Positions 56,369-64,000 of a DNA stretch of 64,000 nt are shown piece by piece; the stretch's first letter is position 1; each line of letters begins with the position of its first letter. Source of the stretch: Streptomyces sp. S.PB5 (GTDB taxonomy: Bacteria > Actinomycetota > Actinomycetes > Streptomycetales > Streptomycetaceae); contig NZ_JAQMWP010000009.1 in the NCBI RefSeq assembly GCF_030403745.1, positions 248,001 to 312,000 on the forward strand, read 5' to 3'. The position numbers and the translations under genes were made by a program. The notes under the pieces are model-generated. The model did no database searches, had not been told where the DNA came from, and saw nothing but the letters and a program-made list of their open reading frames with translations.

Positions 56369-56893
56369 ATGTTCGCCAAGCCGGCACCGGGGCGCACCAC
56401 CGCCGACACCGAGGGCGATGTGGTCGTCCTGCTGATCGGCATGCGGATCAACCACTTCTGGGCGGTGCACCACTGGTTCCCGGTCCTGCTGGCCATGCCG
56501 AGGATGCTGCGCGAACTGCAGAAGGCGCCCGAGCGAGGCCTGCTGGGCCATGTCCTGCTGACGGCGAGCCCGCGGACGTACTACGTCGTCCAGTACTGGC
56601 AGGCCAAGGAGAAGCTCTACGAGTACGCGCAGGCGCCGGACATGTTCCACCGGCGGGCGTGGCAGATCATCAACCGCAAGGAGAAGGCCGGGAAGGCCAG
56701 GCAGCATGTCGGGCTGTGGCACGAGACCTACGTGGTGCCCGAGGGATCGTACGAGTCGATCTACGCCGACATGCCGGCCTTCGGGCTGGCGGCAGCGCAC
56801 GGGCAGATACCGCTGGAGCGGCGCGGGCGGACCGGGAAGGACCGGTTCGCGCACCGTTCGGCGAAGGCGAAGGTGGCCGAAGAAGCCAGGTGA
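56369..56893 (+). CDS. DUF4188 protein
   Basis: A 174-residue DUF4188 protein: 'VVVLLIGMRINHFWAVHHWF', 'YYVVQYWQAKEKLYEYAQAP', 'MFHRRAWQIINRKEKAGK', 'VGLWHETYVVPEGSYESIYA'. The fold resembles heme-degrading or antibiotic-synthesis monooxygenase-like ferredoxin barrels, but no activity is established. GGGGGG lies 8 bp before ATG 56369. Probably controlled by the divergent MerR protein. Confidence 0.85.
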   Translation: MFAKPAPGRTTADTEGDVVVLLIGMRINHFWAVHHWFPVLLAMPRMLRELQKAPERGLLGHVLLTASPRTYYVVQYWQAKEKLYEYAQAPDMFHRRAWQIINRKEKAGKARQHVGLWHETYVVPEGSYESIYADMPAFGLAAAHGQIPLERRGRTGKDRFAHRSAKAKVAEEAR

Positions 56894-56910
56894 CGGGGGG
56901 ACCGGGGGAC

Positions 56911-56948
56911 GGGGAGGGCCTGCCGCGGCGTTGGGGCAGGTCCTCCCC
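56911..56948. terminator. stem-loop between convergent genes
   Basis: GGGGAGGGCCTGCC (56911-56924) pairs with GGCAGGTCCTCCCC (56935-56948) with one G-T pair and a 10-base loop. It sits between the DUF4188 gene and the minus-strand ndgR gene. Confidence 0.7.
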
Positions 56949-56979
56949 GCTGTCGTCTCCCGCTGTCGCTCCCGGGGTG

Positions 56980-57696
56980 TCAGCCGGTGCGGCGCAGGGC
57001 CTCGGAGAGGCGGGCGGCGGCGTCGATGACCGCCTGGGCGTGCATACGGCCCGGGTGGCGCGTGAGGCGCTCGATGGGGCCGGAGACCGACACGGCGGCC
57101 ACCACGCGGTTGGAGGGGCCGCGCACGGGCGCGGAGACGGACGCGACGCCCGGCTCGCGCTCGCCGATGGACTGGGCCCAGCCCCGGCGTCGTACGCCGG
57201 AGAGCGCGGTGGCCGTGAAGCGGGCGCCCTGGAGGCCGCGGTGCAGGCGCTCGGGCTCCTCCCAGGCCATCAGGATCTGGGCCGAGGAGCCGGCCTTCAT
57301 GGTGAGCGTCGAACCGACCGGGACGGTGTCCCGAAGGCCGGACAGCCGCTCCGCCGCGGCGACGCAGATGCGCATGTCGCCCTGGCGGCGGTAGAGCTGC
57401 GCGCTCTCGCCGGTGACATCGCGGAGATGCGTGAGCACCGGGCCCGCGGTGGCGAGGAGGCGGTCCTCACCCGCGGCCGCGGCCAGCTCGGCCAAGCGAG
57501 GGCCGAGGATGAATCGACCCTGCATGTCGCGCGCCACCATACGGTGGTGTTCCAAGGCCACGGCCAGCCGGTGGGCCGTGGGTCGTGCCAGTCCGGTCGC
57601 CGCGACCAAGCCCGCGAGGGTGGCCGGACCGGACTCCAGTGCGCTCAGGACAAGGGCTGCCTTGTCCAGAACGCCGACGCCGCTACTGTTGTCCAT
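56980..57696 (-). CDS. ndgR: IclR-family regulator NdgR
   Basis: A 238-residue IclR-type regulator. N-terminal winged HTH with 'GPATLAGLVAATGLARPTAH' and 'RLAVALEHHRMVARD'; C-terminal IclR effector domain ('GSTLTMKAGSSAQILMAWEE'). Divergent from leuCD, the arrangement of NdgR in Streptomyces, which is known to control leucine and other amino-acid genes and to influence antibiotic production. ATG 57696 (MDNSSGVGVLDKA) matches the expected length; the longer frame to 57786 runs through the promoter. Identification rests on family plus synteny. Confidence 0.92.
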   Translation of the reverse strand: MDNSSGVGVLDKAALVLSALESGPATLAGLVAATGLARPTAHRLAVALEHHRMVARDMQGRFILGPRLAELAAAAGEDRLLATAGPVLTHLRDVTGESAQLYRRQGDMRICVAAAERLSGLRDTVPVGSTLTMKAGSSAQILMAWEEPERLHRGLQGARFTATALSGVRRRGWAQSIGEREPGVASVSAPVRGPSNRVVAAVSVSGPIERLTRHPGRMHAQAVIDAAARLSEALRRTG

Positions 57697-57710
57697 GCAA
57701 CGATACTCAT

Positions 57711-57750
57711 GTCTCACTCTGTGAAACGCAAGTTCCTTTTTTCGTGAGAC
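57711..57750. promoter_or_regulatory. inverted repeat in the ndgR/leuC promoter
   Basis: GTCTCAC (57711-57717) and GTGAGAC (57744-57750) are perfect inverted complements with a 26-bp spacer, around an AT-rich centre (TTCCTTTTTTCG). A likely operator for NdgR and/or the leuC promoter region. The remaining 57751-57888 shows no gene. Confidence 0.5.
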
Positions 57751-57888
57751 GCGCAACCCTTGGATACACAGCGGCCCGCGGACCAAACGGGCCCGGCGGC
57801 GGCTGCCCGGGAATCCAGGGGCACGGGCGCTGCTTCCTGAAGATCTCTAGTTGGGCCGGCGCACCACATGCCGGCCGGAGGGAAAGCG

Positions 57889-59313
57889 ATGGGTAGGACA
57901 CTCGCGGAGAAGGTCTGGGACGACCATGTCGTCCGGCGCGCCGAGGGCGAGCCCGACCTCCTCTTCATCGATCTGCACCTGCTGCACGAGGTGACCAGCC
58001 CGCAGGCCTTCGACGGGCTGCGCAAGAGCGGTCGCCAGGTGCGCAGGCTCGACCTGACCATCGCCACCGAGGACCACAACACCCCGACCCTCGACATCGA
58101 CAAGCCCATCGCCGACCCGGTCTCCCGCATCCAGCTGGAGACGCTGCGCAAGAACGCCGCCGAGTTCGGGGTGCGCCTGCACCCGCTGGGCGACGTCGAG
58201 CAGGGCGTCGTGCACGTCGTGGGCCCGCAGCTGGGTCTGACCCAGCCCGGTATGACGGTCGTCTGCGGCGACTCCCACACCTCCACCCACGGCGCCTTCG
58301 GCGGTCTGGCGTTCGGCATCGGCACCTCCCAGGTCGAGCATGTGCTGGCCACCCAGACGCTGCCGCTGGTCCGCCCGAAGACCATGGCCATCACGGTCGA
58401 CGGTGAACTGCCCGACGGCGTCACCGCCAAGGACCTGATCCTGGCGATCATCGCCAAGATCGGCACCGGCGGCGGCCAGGGCTACGTCCTGGAGTACCGC
58501 GGCTCCGCCATCGAGAAGCTCTCGATGGAGGCCCGCATGACGATCTGCAACATGTCGATCGAGGCCGGTGCCCGCGCGGGCATGATCGCCCCCGACCAGA
58601 CCACCTTCGACTACCTGGAGGGCCGTCCGCACGCCCCCAAGGGCGAGGACTGGGACGCGGCCGTCGCGTACTGGAAGACGCTGAAGACGGACGAGGACGC
58701 CGAGTTCGACGCCGAGGTCGTCATCGACGCCGCCTCGCTGTCGCCGTTCGTCACCTGGGGCACCAACCCCGGCCAGGGCGCGCCCCTTTCGGCGAACGTC
58801 CCCGATCCCGCTTCGTACGAAGACGCATCGGAGCGCCTCGCCGCCGAAAAGGCCCTGGAATACATGGGGTTGGAGGCCGGTCAGCCGCTGCGCTCCATCA
58901 AGGTGGACACCGTCTTCGTAGGTTCGTGCACCAACGGCCGTATCGAGGACCTGCGTGCGGCCGCCGAGCTCGTCAAGGGCCGCAAAGTCGCCGACGGCGT
59001 ACGGATGCTGGTCGTCCCCGGCTCCGCGCGGGTCGGTCTGCAGGCCGTCTCCGAGGGTCTGGACGTCGTCTTCAAGGAGGCCGGCGCCGAATGGCGGCAC
59101 GCGGGCTGCTCGATGTGTCTGGGTATGAACCCCGACCAGCTGGCCCCGGGTGAGCGCTCCGCGTCCACCTCCAACCGCAACTTCGAGGGCCGGCAGGGCA
59201 AGGGCGGCCGTACACACCTGGTCTCGCCGCAGGTCGCCGCCGCGACCGCCGTGCTGGGCCACCTGGCCTCGCCCGCCGACCTGTCCGACGCCCCTGTCGC
59301 CGCTGGAGTCTGA
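57889..59313 (+). CDS. leuC: 3-isopropylmalate dehydratase large subunit
   Basis: A 474-residue aconitase-family subunit for the isomerisation step of leucine synthesis. The three [4Fe-4S] cysteines are in 'VFVGSCTNGRIEDL' and 'AGCSMCLGMNPDQLAPG'; 'VCGDSHTSTHGAFGGLAFGI' is the signature. GGAGGGAAAG before ATG 57889 sets the start. Followed after 6 bp by leuD. Confidence 0.97.
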   Translation: MGRTLAEKVWDDHVVRRAEGEPDLLFIDLHLLHEVTSPQAFDGLRKSGRQVRRLDLTIATEDHNTPTLDIDKPIADPVSRIQLETLRKNAAEFGVRLHPLGDVEQGVVHVVGPQLGLTQPGMTVVCGDSHTSTHGAFGGLAFGIGTSQVEHVLATQTLPLVRPKTMAITVDGELPDGVTAKDLILAIIAKIGTGGGQGYVLEYRGSAIEKLSMEARMTICNMSIEAGARAGMIAPDQTTFDYLEGRPHAPKGEDWDAAVAYWKTLKTDEDAEFDAEVVIDAASLSPFVTWGTNPGQGAPLSANVPDPASYEDASERLAAEKALEYMGLEAGQPLRSIKVDTVFVGSCTNGRIEDLRAAAELVKGRKVADGVRMLVVPGSARVGLQAVSEGLDVVFKEAGAEWRHAGCSMCLGMNPDQLAPGERSASTSNRNFEGRQGKGGRTHLVSPQVAAATAVLGHLASPADLSDAPVAAGV

Positions 59314-59319
59314 TCAGTC

Positions 59320-59913
59320 ATGGAAGCATTCACCAAGCACACCGGCCGGGCCGTTCCGCTGCGCCGCTCCAACGTCGACACCGACCAGATCATCCCTGCT
59401 CACTGGCTCAAGAAGGTGACTCGGGACGGTTTCGAGGACGGTCTGTTCGAGGCCTGGCGCAAGGACGAGAAATTCATCCTCAACCAGCCCGAGCGCAAGG
59501 GCGCCACGGTCCTGGTCGCCGGCCCCGACTTCGGCACGGGCTCCTCCCGTGAGCACGCGGTCTGGGCGCTGCAGAACTACGGCTTCAAGGCCGTCATCTC
59601 CTCCCGGTTCGCCGACATCTTCCGCGGCAACTCGCTCAAGAACGGCCTGCTCACGGTGGTTCTGGACCAGAAGATCGTGGACGCGCTCTGGGAGCTGACC
59701 GAGGCGGACCCCGAAGCCGAGGTCACGGTCGACCTGGAGAGCCGCGAGGTGCGCGCCGAGGGCATCACCGCGAGCTTCGAACTGGACGAGAACTCCCGCT
59801 GGCGGCTGCTGAACGGGCTGGACGACATCTCCATCACCCTCCAGAACGAGGCCGACATCGCCGCGTACGAGGCCAAGCGGCCCTCGTACAAGCCGCGGAC
59901 GCTCCAGATCTGA
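59320..59913 (+). CDS. leuD: 3-isopropylmalate dehydratase small subunit
   Basis: A 197-residue swivel-domain partner of LeuC. 'LRRSNVDTDQIIPAHWLKKV', 'GPDFGTGSSREHAVWALQNY' and 'ADIFRGNSLKNGLL' are typical. It has its own ATG 6 bp after the leuC stop with GGAG in the end of leuC (ribosome site within GCTGGAGTC). Forms the heterodimeric enzyme with LeuC; a terminator follows. Confidence 0.97.
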   Translation: MEAFTKHTGRAVPLRRSNVDTDQIIPAHWLKKVTRDGFEDGLFEAWRKDEKFILNQPERKGATVLVAGPDFGTGSSREHAVWALQNYGFKAVISSRFADIFRGNSLKNGLLTVVLDQKIVDALWELTEADPEAEVTVDLESREVRAEGITASFELDENSRWRLLNGLDDISITLQNEADIAAYEAKRPSYKPRTLQI

Positions 59914-59983
59914 CCGCGCCCTTCCCGGTCCTTCCCGCGAAGCAACTGAACAGGTCGACTTTCGGCCATCGCAGCGCCCCCGC

Positions 59984-60016
59984 CGTACCCCCGATCAGCC
60001 CGATCGGGGGTACGGC
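59984..60016 (+). terminator. intrinsic terminator after leuCD
   Basis: CCGTACCCCCGATC (59984-59997) pairs perfectly with GATCGGGGGTACGG (60003-60016) around AGCCC. From here to 60200 I see no gene, only the presumed promoter of the next one. Confidence 0.85.
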
Positions 60017-60200
60017 TGTGTCTGTACCCGAACGGCCCTGCGACCGCGCGTGACCGTCGTCAACTTCCCACGTTAGGTGGGGTGTTGCCGGGGTACGCGA
60101 TATGTGCAGCCGTAACTTCCGCACAGGCGCGGAAGGCCGTTCGAGGGCGCAGTTGCACCCTGAGCGGGCGACAACTCGCCCCAGATGGCACAATCTGTGC

Positions 60201-60431
60201 ATGGAACACGACGGCCAACTCCAGCTCTATGCGGCAGTCGCGGACCAACTCAAGGAAGCGCACGCAAGAGTGCGCGCACTGCAAGTCCCGGAGGGCGTAC
60301 GGATGGCGCTGACCCGGAAGCTGCTGGTCATTACGGCCGCGGCCAAGCACGATCTCGCCGATGCGGCAAGGCGTCTGGAGGCCTTCGAGGCGGACCTCGA
60401 CGCGGGTCGATTCCCCGAAGAGGAACGCTGA
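60201..60431 (+). CDS. small conserved helical protein
   Basis: A 76-residue, mainly helical protein (MEHDGQLQLYAAVADQLKEA ... ADLDAGRFPEEER) of alternating hydrophobic and charged residues, probably an antiparallel helical pair. Codon bias is right. I do not recognise a named family, though the gene between leuD and hupS is kept in Streptomyces as I recall. ATG 60201 is preferred; an in-frame extension to 60102 shows no codon bias. Confidence 0.7.
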   Translation: MEHDGQLQLYAAVADQLKEAHARVRALQVPEGVRMALTRKLLVITAAAKHDLADAARRLEAFEADLDAGRFPEEER

Positions 60432-60568
60432 ACAAGTCCGAGAGAGCCGAACCCGTTGCGGCACAAGGGTGATAAGCCCGTTTCGTGTTTGATTTGCGGT
60501 ATATATCTGCCTAACGTGCGAAAAAGCTTGAACACTTTCGTTCTGGCAATGTCTCCGAAGGGGAAGAC

Positions 60569-61225
60569 GTGAACAAGGCGCAGCTCGTAGAAGCGATTGC
60601 CGACAAGGTCGGTGGCCGTCAGCAGGCCGCCGACGCGGTCGACGCGGTCCTGGACGCCATCGTCCGTGCGGTCGTCGGCGGGGACCGTGTCTCGGTCACC
60701 GGCTTCGGTTCGTTCGAGAAGGTCGACCGTCCGGCCCGGTACGCCCGCAACCCCCAGACGGGCGAGCGGGTTCGGGTCAAGAAGACCTCCGTTCCCCGCT
60801 TCCGTGCGGGCCAGGGCTTCAAGGACCTGGTGAGCGGCTCGAAGAAGCTCCCGCGCGGTGGCGAGGTCGCCGTCAAGAAGGCGCCCAAGGGCAGCCTGAC
60901 CGGTGGTGCCGCGGCGACGGTCAAGAAGGCCGCCGCCAAGAAGGCCGCCCCGGCGAAGAAGGCGACGGCCGCGGCGAAGAAGACCACCGCGAAGAAGACG
61001 ACCGCCAAGAAGACCACGGCGACCGCGAAGAAGACCACGGCGAAGAAGACGACGGCCAAGAAGACCACGGGCGCCGCCAAGACCACCGCCGCGAAGAAGA
61101 CCACCGCGAAGAAGGCGACGGCCAAGAAGGCCCCGGCGAAGAAGGCGACCGCCAAGAAGGCGCCCGCCAAGAAGTCGACGGCTCGCAAGACCACCGCCAA
61201 GAAGACCACCGCCCGCAAGAGGTAG
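60569..61225 (+). CDS. hupS: HU-type nucleoid protein with lysine-rich tail HupS
   Basis: A 218-residue histone-like protein. The first 95 residues are a canonical HU domain ('MNKAQLVEAIADKVGGRQQA', 'GDRVSVTGFGSFEKVDRPAR' and DNA-binding 'ARNPQTGERVRVKKTSVPRF'). The remaining 120 residues are a histone-H1-like tail of Ala-Lys-Lys repeats (KKATAKK, KKTTAKK, KKAPAKK). In Streptomyces HupS is enriched during sporulation and helps compact chromosomes. GTG start after GAAGGGGAAG. The gap 60432-60568 holds an AT-rich promoter (GGTATATATC). Confidence 0.95.
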   Translation: MNKAQLVEAIADKVGGRQQAADAVDAVLDAIVRAVVGGDRVSVTGFGSFEKVDRPARYARNPQTGERVRVKKTSVPRFRAGQGFKDLVSGSKKLPRGGEVAVKKAPKGSLTGGAAATVKKAAAKKAAPAKKATAAAKKTTAKKTTAKKTTATAKKTTAKKTTAKKTTGAAKTTAAKKTTAKKATAKKAPAKKATAKKAPAKKSTARKTTAKKTTARKR

Positions 61226-61240
61226 GGGCGCAGAGGTACT

Positions 61241-61285
61241 CACGCGCCGGGCCGGACTCCGCGTCGGAGTCCGGCCCGCGGCGTG
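61241..61285. terminator. terminator between hupS and a convergent small gene
   Basis: GGGCCGGACTCC (61249-61260) pairs with GGAGTCCGGCCC (61266-61277) around GCGTC, and the stem extends with small mismatches through CACGCGCC and GCGGCGTG to 61241 and 61285. Confidence 0.8.
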
Positions 61286-61323
61286 TCCGTGGACGGCCGG
61301 TCCAGAAGGTGCGGACGGTCGGT

Positions 61324-61527
61324 TCAGAAGGTCTGGAGGGTCACCAGGGTGATGCGGGCGGTGTCCGCGGAGCCCTCCACCTCGATCCTGACCCGCTGAC
61401 CGGGGCGCAACAGCCGCAGGCCCCCCGCGTCGAACGCCGGAGCGTCGAAGGGCAGCGGGGTCCCGTCGTCGAGCAGCACACTGCCGCTGCGCGTCACGGC
61501 GTCATAGGTGTAAGCGGTCGCCTGCAT
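61324..61527 (-). CDS. small beta-barrel-like conserved protein
   Basis: A 67-residue protein (MQATAYTYDAVTRSGSVLLD ... DTARITLVTLQTF). The alternation 'GSVLLDDGTPLPFDAPAF' / 'LRPGQRVRIEVEG' resembles a minimal OB or cold-shock-like beta barrel, but the RNP aromatic motifs are absent. ATG 61527 follows 9 bp after the cofC stop, so it is likely the second gene of a cofC operon on the minus strand. Function unknown. Confidence 0.75.
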   Translation of the reverse strand: MQATAYTYDAVTRSGSVLLDDGTPLPFDAPAFDAGGLRLLRPGQRVRIEVEGSADTARITLVTLQTF

Positions 61528-61536
61528 GGCCGCAGC

Positions 61537-62181
61537 CTACTGGCCGGTGACCGGGCCGAGGAGCTGTGCCGCCGCCGCTCCCGTACGCGGCCCCACCCCC
61601 AGTGCCAGCGCCGCCCGCAGGTCCTCGCCGGTGTCCACGTCCTGGCGTACCGAATCCACTCCCGCCAGACACAGTTCCACCGCGCCCGAGGCCCGATGCC
61701 TGGCCCGGGAATCCGTGCCGAAAGCCGGGCGCAATTCCTGGCCCGCCCGGGCCGTCAGCAGTGTCGTGCCGATTGCTGCCGCGTCCGGAAGAAAAGCGCG
61801 CGGGAATTCCGCTGCCGCATCGAGTACCCGGGCCAATTCCAGGGGACGCAGCGCGGGCAGATCGGCGTTCAGGGCCGCTGCCGGGGTTTGCGGGTGTGCG
61901 GCCCGTACGATGCCCGCCCCGTAAGCCAGAGCCGCGTTCAGCCCTGCTCGGGGGGTGTCGGGGATGATTCGGGCGCCCAGGGCGGTCAGCTCGCGGGCGG
62001 CCCTGGGATCGTCCGTGACTACTGCCACATCGGCGACCGCGGGGCAGGCCAGGGCGGCGGACACGGTGTCCTGGGCGAAGGCCAGGGCCAGGCCCGGACG
62101 CAGACCGTCGGACGCGGTGTCCGACAGCCTGCTCTTGGCCCGCTCCAGGGGCTTCAGGGGTATGACCAAGGTCCACTGCAC
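61537..62181 (-). CDS. cofC: 2-phospho-L-lactate (or phosphoenolpyruvate) guanylyltransferase
   Basis: A 214-residue CofC/FbiD enzyme of coenzyme F420 synthesis, joining GTP with 2-phospholactate or PEP. N-terminal nucleotide-binding 'WTLVIPLKPLERAKSRLSD', 'VAVVTDDPRAARELTALGAR', metal-binding Asp in 'AALNADLPALRPLELARVL', and 'RPAFGTDSRARHRASGAVEL' (phosphate-binding). GGGACGGAAC precedes ATG 62181 on the minus strand. Divergent from the acyltransferase gene. F420 is used by many Streptomyces reductases. Confidence 0.93.
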   Translation of the reverse strand: MQWTLVIPLKPLERAKSRLSDTASDGLRPGLALAFAQDTVSAALACPAVADVAVVTDDPRAARELTALGARIIPDTPRAGLNAALAYGAGIVRAAHPQTPAAALNADLPALRPLELARVLDAAAEFPRAFLPDAAAIGTTLLTARAGQELRPAFGTDSRARHRASGAVELCLAGVDSVRQDVDTGEDLRAALALGVGPRTGAAAAQLLGPVTGQ

Positions 62182-62335
62182 GAGCGTTCCGTCCCTCTCT
62201 TGTCGCGAGCATTGTCACTCAGCCGTCACCTGGCCCATCTGGCGGTCGTCGCGGCGAGGCGTACGGTGTTCTCGACAGACGGGCGGCCTGGGGCGACACT
62301 TGTCCGGCCCTCAGGCCCTAGAGGAAGGTGTCCGC

Positions 62336-63100
62336 GTGCCCCGCCGCAGAATCGGCTTCTGGTACCGCCTCGCAGCGGTGATCGCCAAACCGCCGCTGGT
62401 GGTTCTGATCAAGCGGGACTGGCGCGGAATGGAGAACATTCCGGCCGACGGCGGATTTATCACCGCGGTGAACCACAATTCGCACGTCGATCCCTTCGCC
62501 TACGCACACTTTCAGTACAACACCGGCCGTGTTCCGCGATTCCTCGCGAAGAGCGGTCTTTTCAAGAAGGGATTCGTCGGGACCATGATGCGTGGCACCG
62601 GGCAGATCCCCGTCTACCGCGAGACCACGGACGCGCTGAGCGCCTTCCGGGCCGCGATCGACGCCGTGGAGCGCGGCGAGTGCGTCGTCTTCTATCCCGA
62701 GGGCACCATCACCCGGGACCCCGACCAGTGGCCCATGACCGCCAAGACCGGCGCCGCGCGTGTGGCCCTGCAGACCAAGTGCCCGGTGATCCCGGTCGCG
62801 CAGTGGGGCGCCAACGAACTGCTGCCGCCGTACGCCAAGAAGCTCAACGTCCGTCCCCGCAAGACGTCGCACGTGTTCGCGGGCCCGCCCGTGGACCTCT
62901 CCCGCTTCTACGACAAGGAGATGACCCCGGACCTGCTGAAGGAGGCCACCGAGGTCATCATGGCCGCCGTCACCCGCCAGCTGGAGGAGATCCGCGGCGA
63001 GAAGGCGCCCGCGACGCCCTACGACCCGCGTCAGGAGCGGATCGAGCAGCGGCGCCGGAGCCAGGCGGAGACCGGTCTCGAAGGGGAGAGCGCGAAGTGA
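62336..63100 (+). CDS. 1-acyl-sn-glycerol-3-phosphate acyltransferase (PlsC-like)
   Basis: A 254-residue membrane-associated acyltransferase. Catalytic motif I is 'VNHNSHVDPF' (HX4D-type His and Asp), motif III 'FYPEGTITRDP', motif IV 'VIPVAQWGANELL'. A hydrophobic N-terminal segment (YRLAAVIAKPPLVVLI) anchors it. GAGGAAGG 7 bp before GTG 62336 sets the start; the frame is open upstream antisense to cofC. It overlaps gpsA by GTGA: the two together would supply glycerol-3-phosphate and acylate it for phospholipid. Confidence 0.92.
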   Translation: MPRRRIGFWYRLAAVIAKPPLVVLIKRDWRGMENIPADGGFITAVNHNSHVDPFAYAHFQYNTGRVPRFLAKSGLFKKGFVGTMMRGTGQIPVYRETTDALSAFRAAIDAVERGECVVFYPEGTITRDPDQWPMTAKTGAARVALQTKCPVIPVAQWGANELLPPYAKKLNVRPRKTSHVFAGPPVDLSRFYDKEMTPDLLKEATEVIMAAVTRQLEEIRGEKAPATPYDPRQERIEQRRRSQAETGLEGESAK

Positions 63101-64000
63101 GCAAGCCCGTCAAAGCGGCCGTCTTCGGCACGGGTTCATGGGGCACCGCTTTCGGCATGGTGCTCGCCGACGCGGGCTGCGAGGTCACCCTGTGGGGCCG
63201 CCGCGCCGAACTCGCGGAAGCGGTCAACTCCACGCACACGAACCCCGACTACCTTCCCGGCGTCGAACTCCCCGTGAATCTGCGGGCGACGACGGATCCC
63301 GCCAAGGCCGCGCGCGACGCCGACTTCACCGTACTCGCCGTCCCCTCGCAGACGTTGCGCGGAAACCTCGCCGAGTGGGTGCCCGTGCTCGCGCCCGGCA
63401 CGGTCCTCGTATCGCTCATGAAGGGCGTCGAACTCGGCTCCGCCATGCGGATGAGCGAGGTGATCGAGGACGTCGCCAAGGTCGGCCAGGACCGTATCGC
63501 CGTCGTCACCGGACCCAACCTCGCGCGGGAGATCGCCTCCCGGATGCCGGCCGCCGCGGTGGTCGCGTGTACCGACGAGGCGGTCGCGCAGAAACTCCAG
63601 TCGGCTTGCCACACGCCCTACTTCAGGCCGTACACCGAGACGGACGTGGTGGGCTGTGAGCTCGGCGGCGCGGTGAAGAACGTCATCGGGCTCGCCGTCG
63701 GCATCGCGGACGGCATGGGGCTCGGCGACAACGCCAAGGGCTCGCTCATCACGCGCGGCCTCGCGGAGACCGCACGGCTCGGTGTCGCGCTCGGCGCCGA
63801 CCCGCTCACGTTCGCCGGACTCGCGGGGCTGGGTGACCTGGTGGCGACCTGCTCCTCGCCGCTGTCCCGCAACCACACCTTCGGCACCAACCTCGGCAAG
63901 GGCATGACCCTCCAGGAGACCATCGCGGTCACCAAGCAGACCGCCGAGGGCGTCAAGTCCTGTGAGTCCGTGCTGGATCTGGCCCGCCGGCACGGCGTCG
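63097..64000 (+). CDS. gpsA: NAD(P)-dependent glycerol-3-phosphate dehydrogenase (partial)
   Basis: First 301 codons of GpsA; the C-terminus is beyond the window. It reduces dihydroxyacetone phosphate to sn-glycerol 3-phosphate for lipid synthesis. Translation from GTG 63097 gives the dinucleotide motif 'VFGTGSWGTAFGMVLADAG', then 'MKGVELGSAMRMSEV', 'VVTGPNLAREIASRMPAAAV', catalytic Lys in 'CELGGAVKNVIGLAVGIADG' and 'GLGDLVATCSSPLSRNHTFG'. The start overlaps the acyltransferase stop (GTGA). Confidence 0.95.
   Translation, partial: MSKPVKAAVFGTGSWGTAFGMVLADAGCEVTLWGRRAELAEAVNSTHTNPDYLPGVELPVNLRATTDPAKAARDADFTVLAVPSQTLRGNLAEWVPVLAPGTVLVSLMKGVELGSAMRMSEVIEDVAKVGQDRIAVVTGPNLAREIASRMPAAAVVACTDEAVAQKLQSACHTPYFRPYTETDVVGCELGGAVKNVIGLAVGIADGMGLGDNAKGSLITRGLAETARLGVALGADPLTFAGLAGLGDLVATCSSPLSRNHTFGTNLGKGMTLQETIAVTKQTAEGVKSCESVLDLARRHGV

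Overview
The window is chromosomal DNA of a high-GC actinobacterium, almost certainly a Streptomyces. Third codon positions are nearly all G or C, GTG and TTG starts are common, many neighbouring genes overlap by GTGA or ATGA, and two complete 'conservon' operons (sensor kinase, roadblock, DUF742, small GTPase) are present. Gene order from proline dehydrogenase through leuB, ilvE, cimA, accB/accE, two conservons, gltX, a tRNA-Gln/Glu cluster, ndgR-leuCD, hupS, cofC and gpsA matches what I remember of the S. coelicolor core chromosome around SCO5518-SCO5559. That comparison is from memory; no search was run.

Layout. 1-3.3 kb: a peptide-type ABC importer (permease cut by the window edge, plus lipoprotein) behind an AT-rich Fur/Zur-like box, then a HAD phosphatase and a LysE exporter. 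3.4-7.4 kb: proline catabolism (PucR-type regulator, proline dehydrogenase, P5C dehydrogenase). 7.5-11.5 kb: a medium-chain reductase divergent from a LysR regulator, a 43-aa basic protein behind a 17-bp tandem repeat, and a Tat-exported lipoprotein phosphatase. 11.6-14.0 kb: leuB and ilvE. 14.0-19.8 kb: an NCS1 permease divergent from a urease-like gamma-beta fusion, a divergent urease alpha subunit, an agmatine-deiminase-like enzyme and a TetR regulator. 19.9-23.1 kb: a secreted beta-propeller protein and cimA with an attenuator-like leader.

23.1-36.9 kb is more accessory in character: a large membrane KAP-type NTPase, a DUF397 gene, two truncated regulator genes that look fused by a deletion, a lipoprotein, a secreted GH3 glycosidase, a glycine-rich membrane protein, a trypsin, a YdeI-like protein, a YceI protein and a secreted PL8 lyase. 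37.1-39.6 kb: accB/accE and a hypothetical gene. 39.7-50.3 kb: two tandem conservons on the minus strand. 50.9-55.6 kb: a tiny repeat-containing protein, an FAH-family enzyme, gltX, a DUF4241 protein, a HAD phosphatase, and five tRNA genes (Gln, Glu, Glu, Gln, Glu). 55.6-64 kb: a MerR/DUF4188 divergent pair, ndgR divergent from leuCD, a small conserved protein, hupS, a small beta protein, cofC, an acyltransferase and gpsA (cut by the window end).

Themes. Branched-chain amino-acid genes (leuB, ilvE, cimA, leuC, leuD and the regulator ndgR) are scattered singly over about 48 kb. gltX sits 1.7 kb upstream of exactly the tRNA families it is expected to charge. The most promising under-described system is the NCS1 permease / divergent urease / guanidine-deiminase / TetR island at 14.0-19.8 kb: no UreD/E/F/G maturation genes are present, the alpha subunit keeps its metal-site and catalytic residues, and a strong palindrome lies in the divergent promoter.
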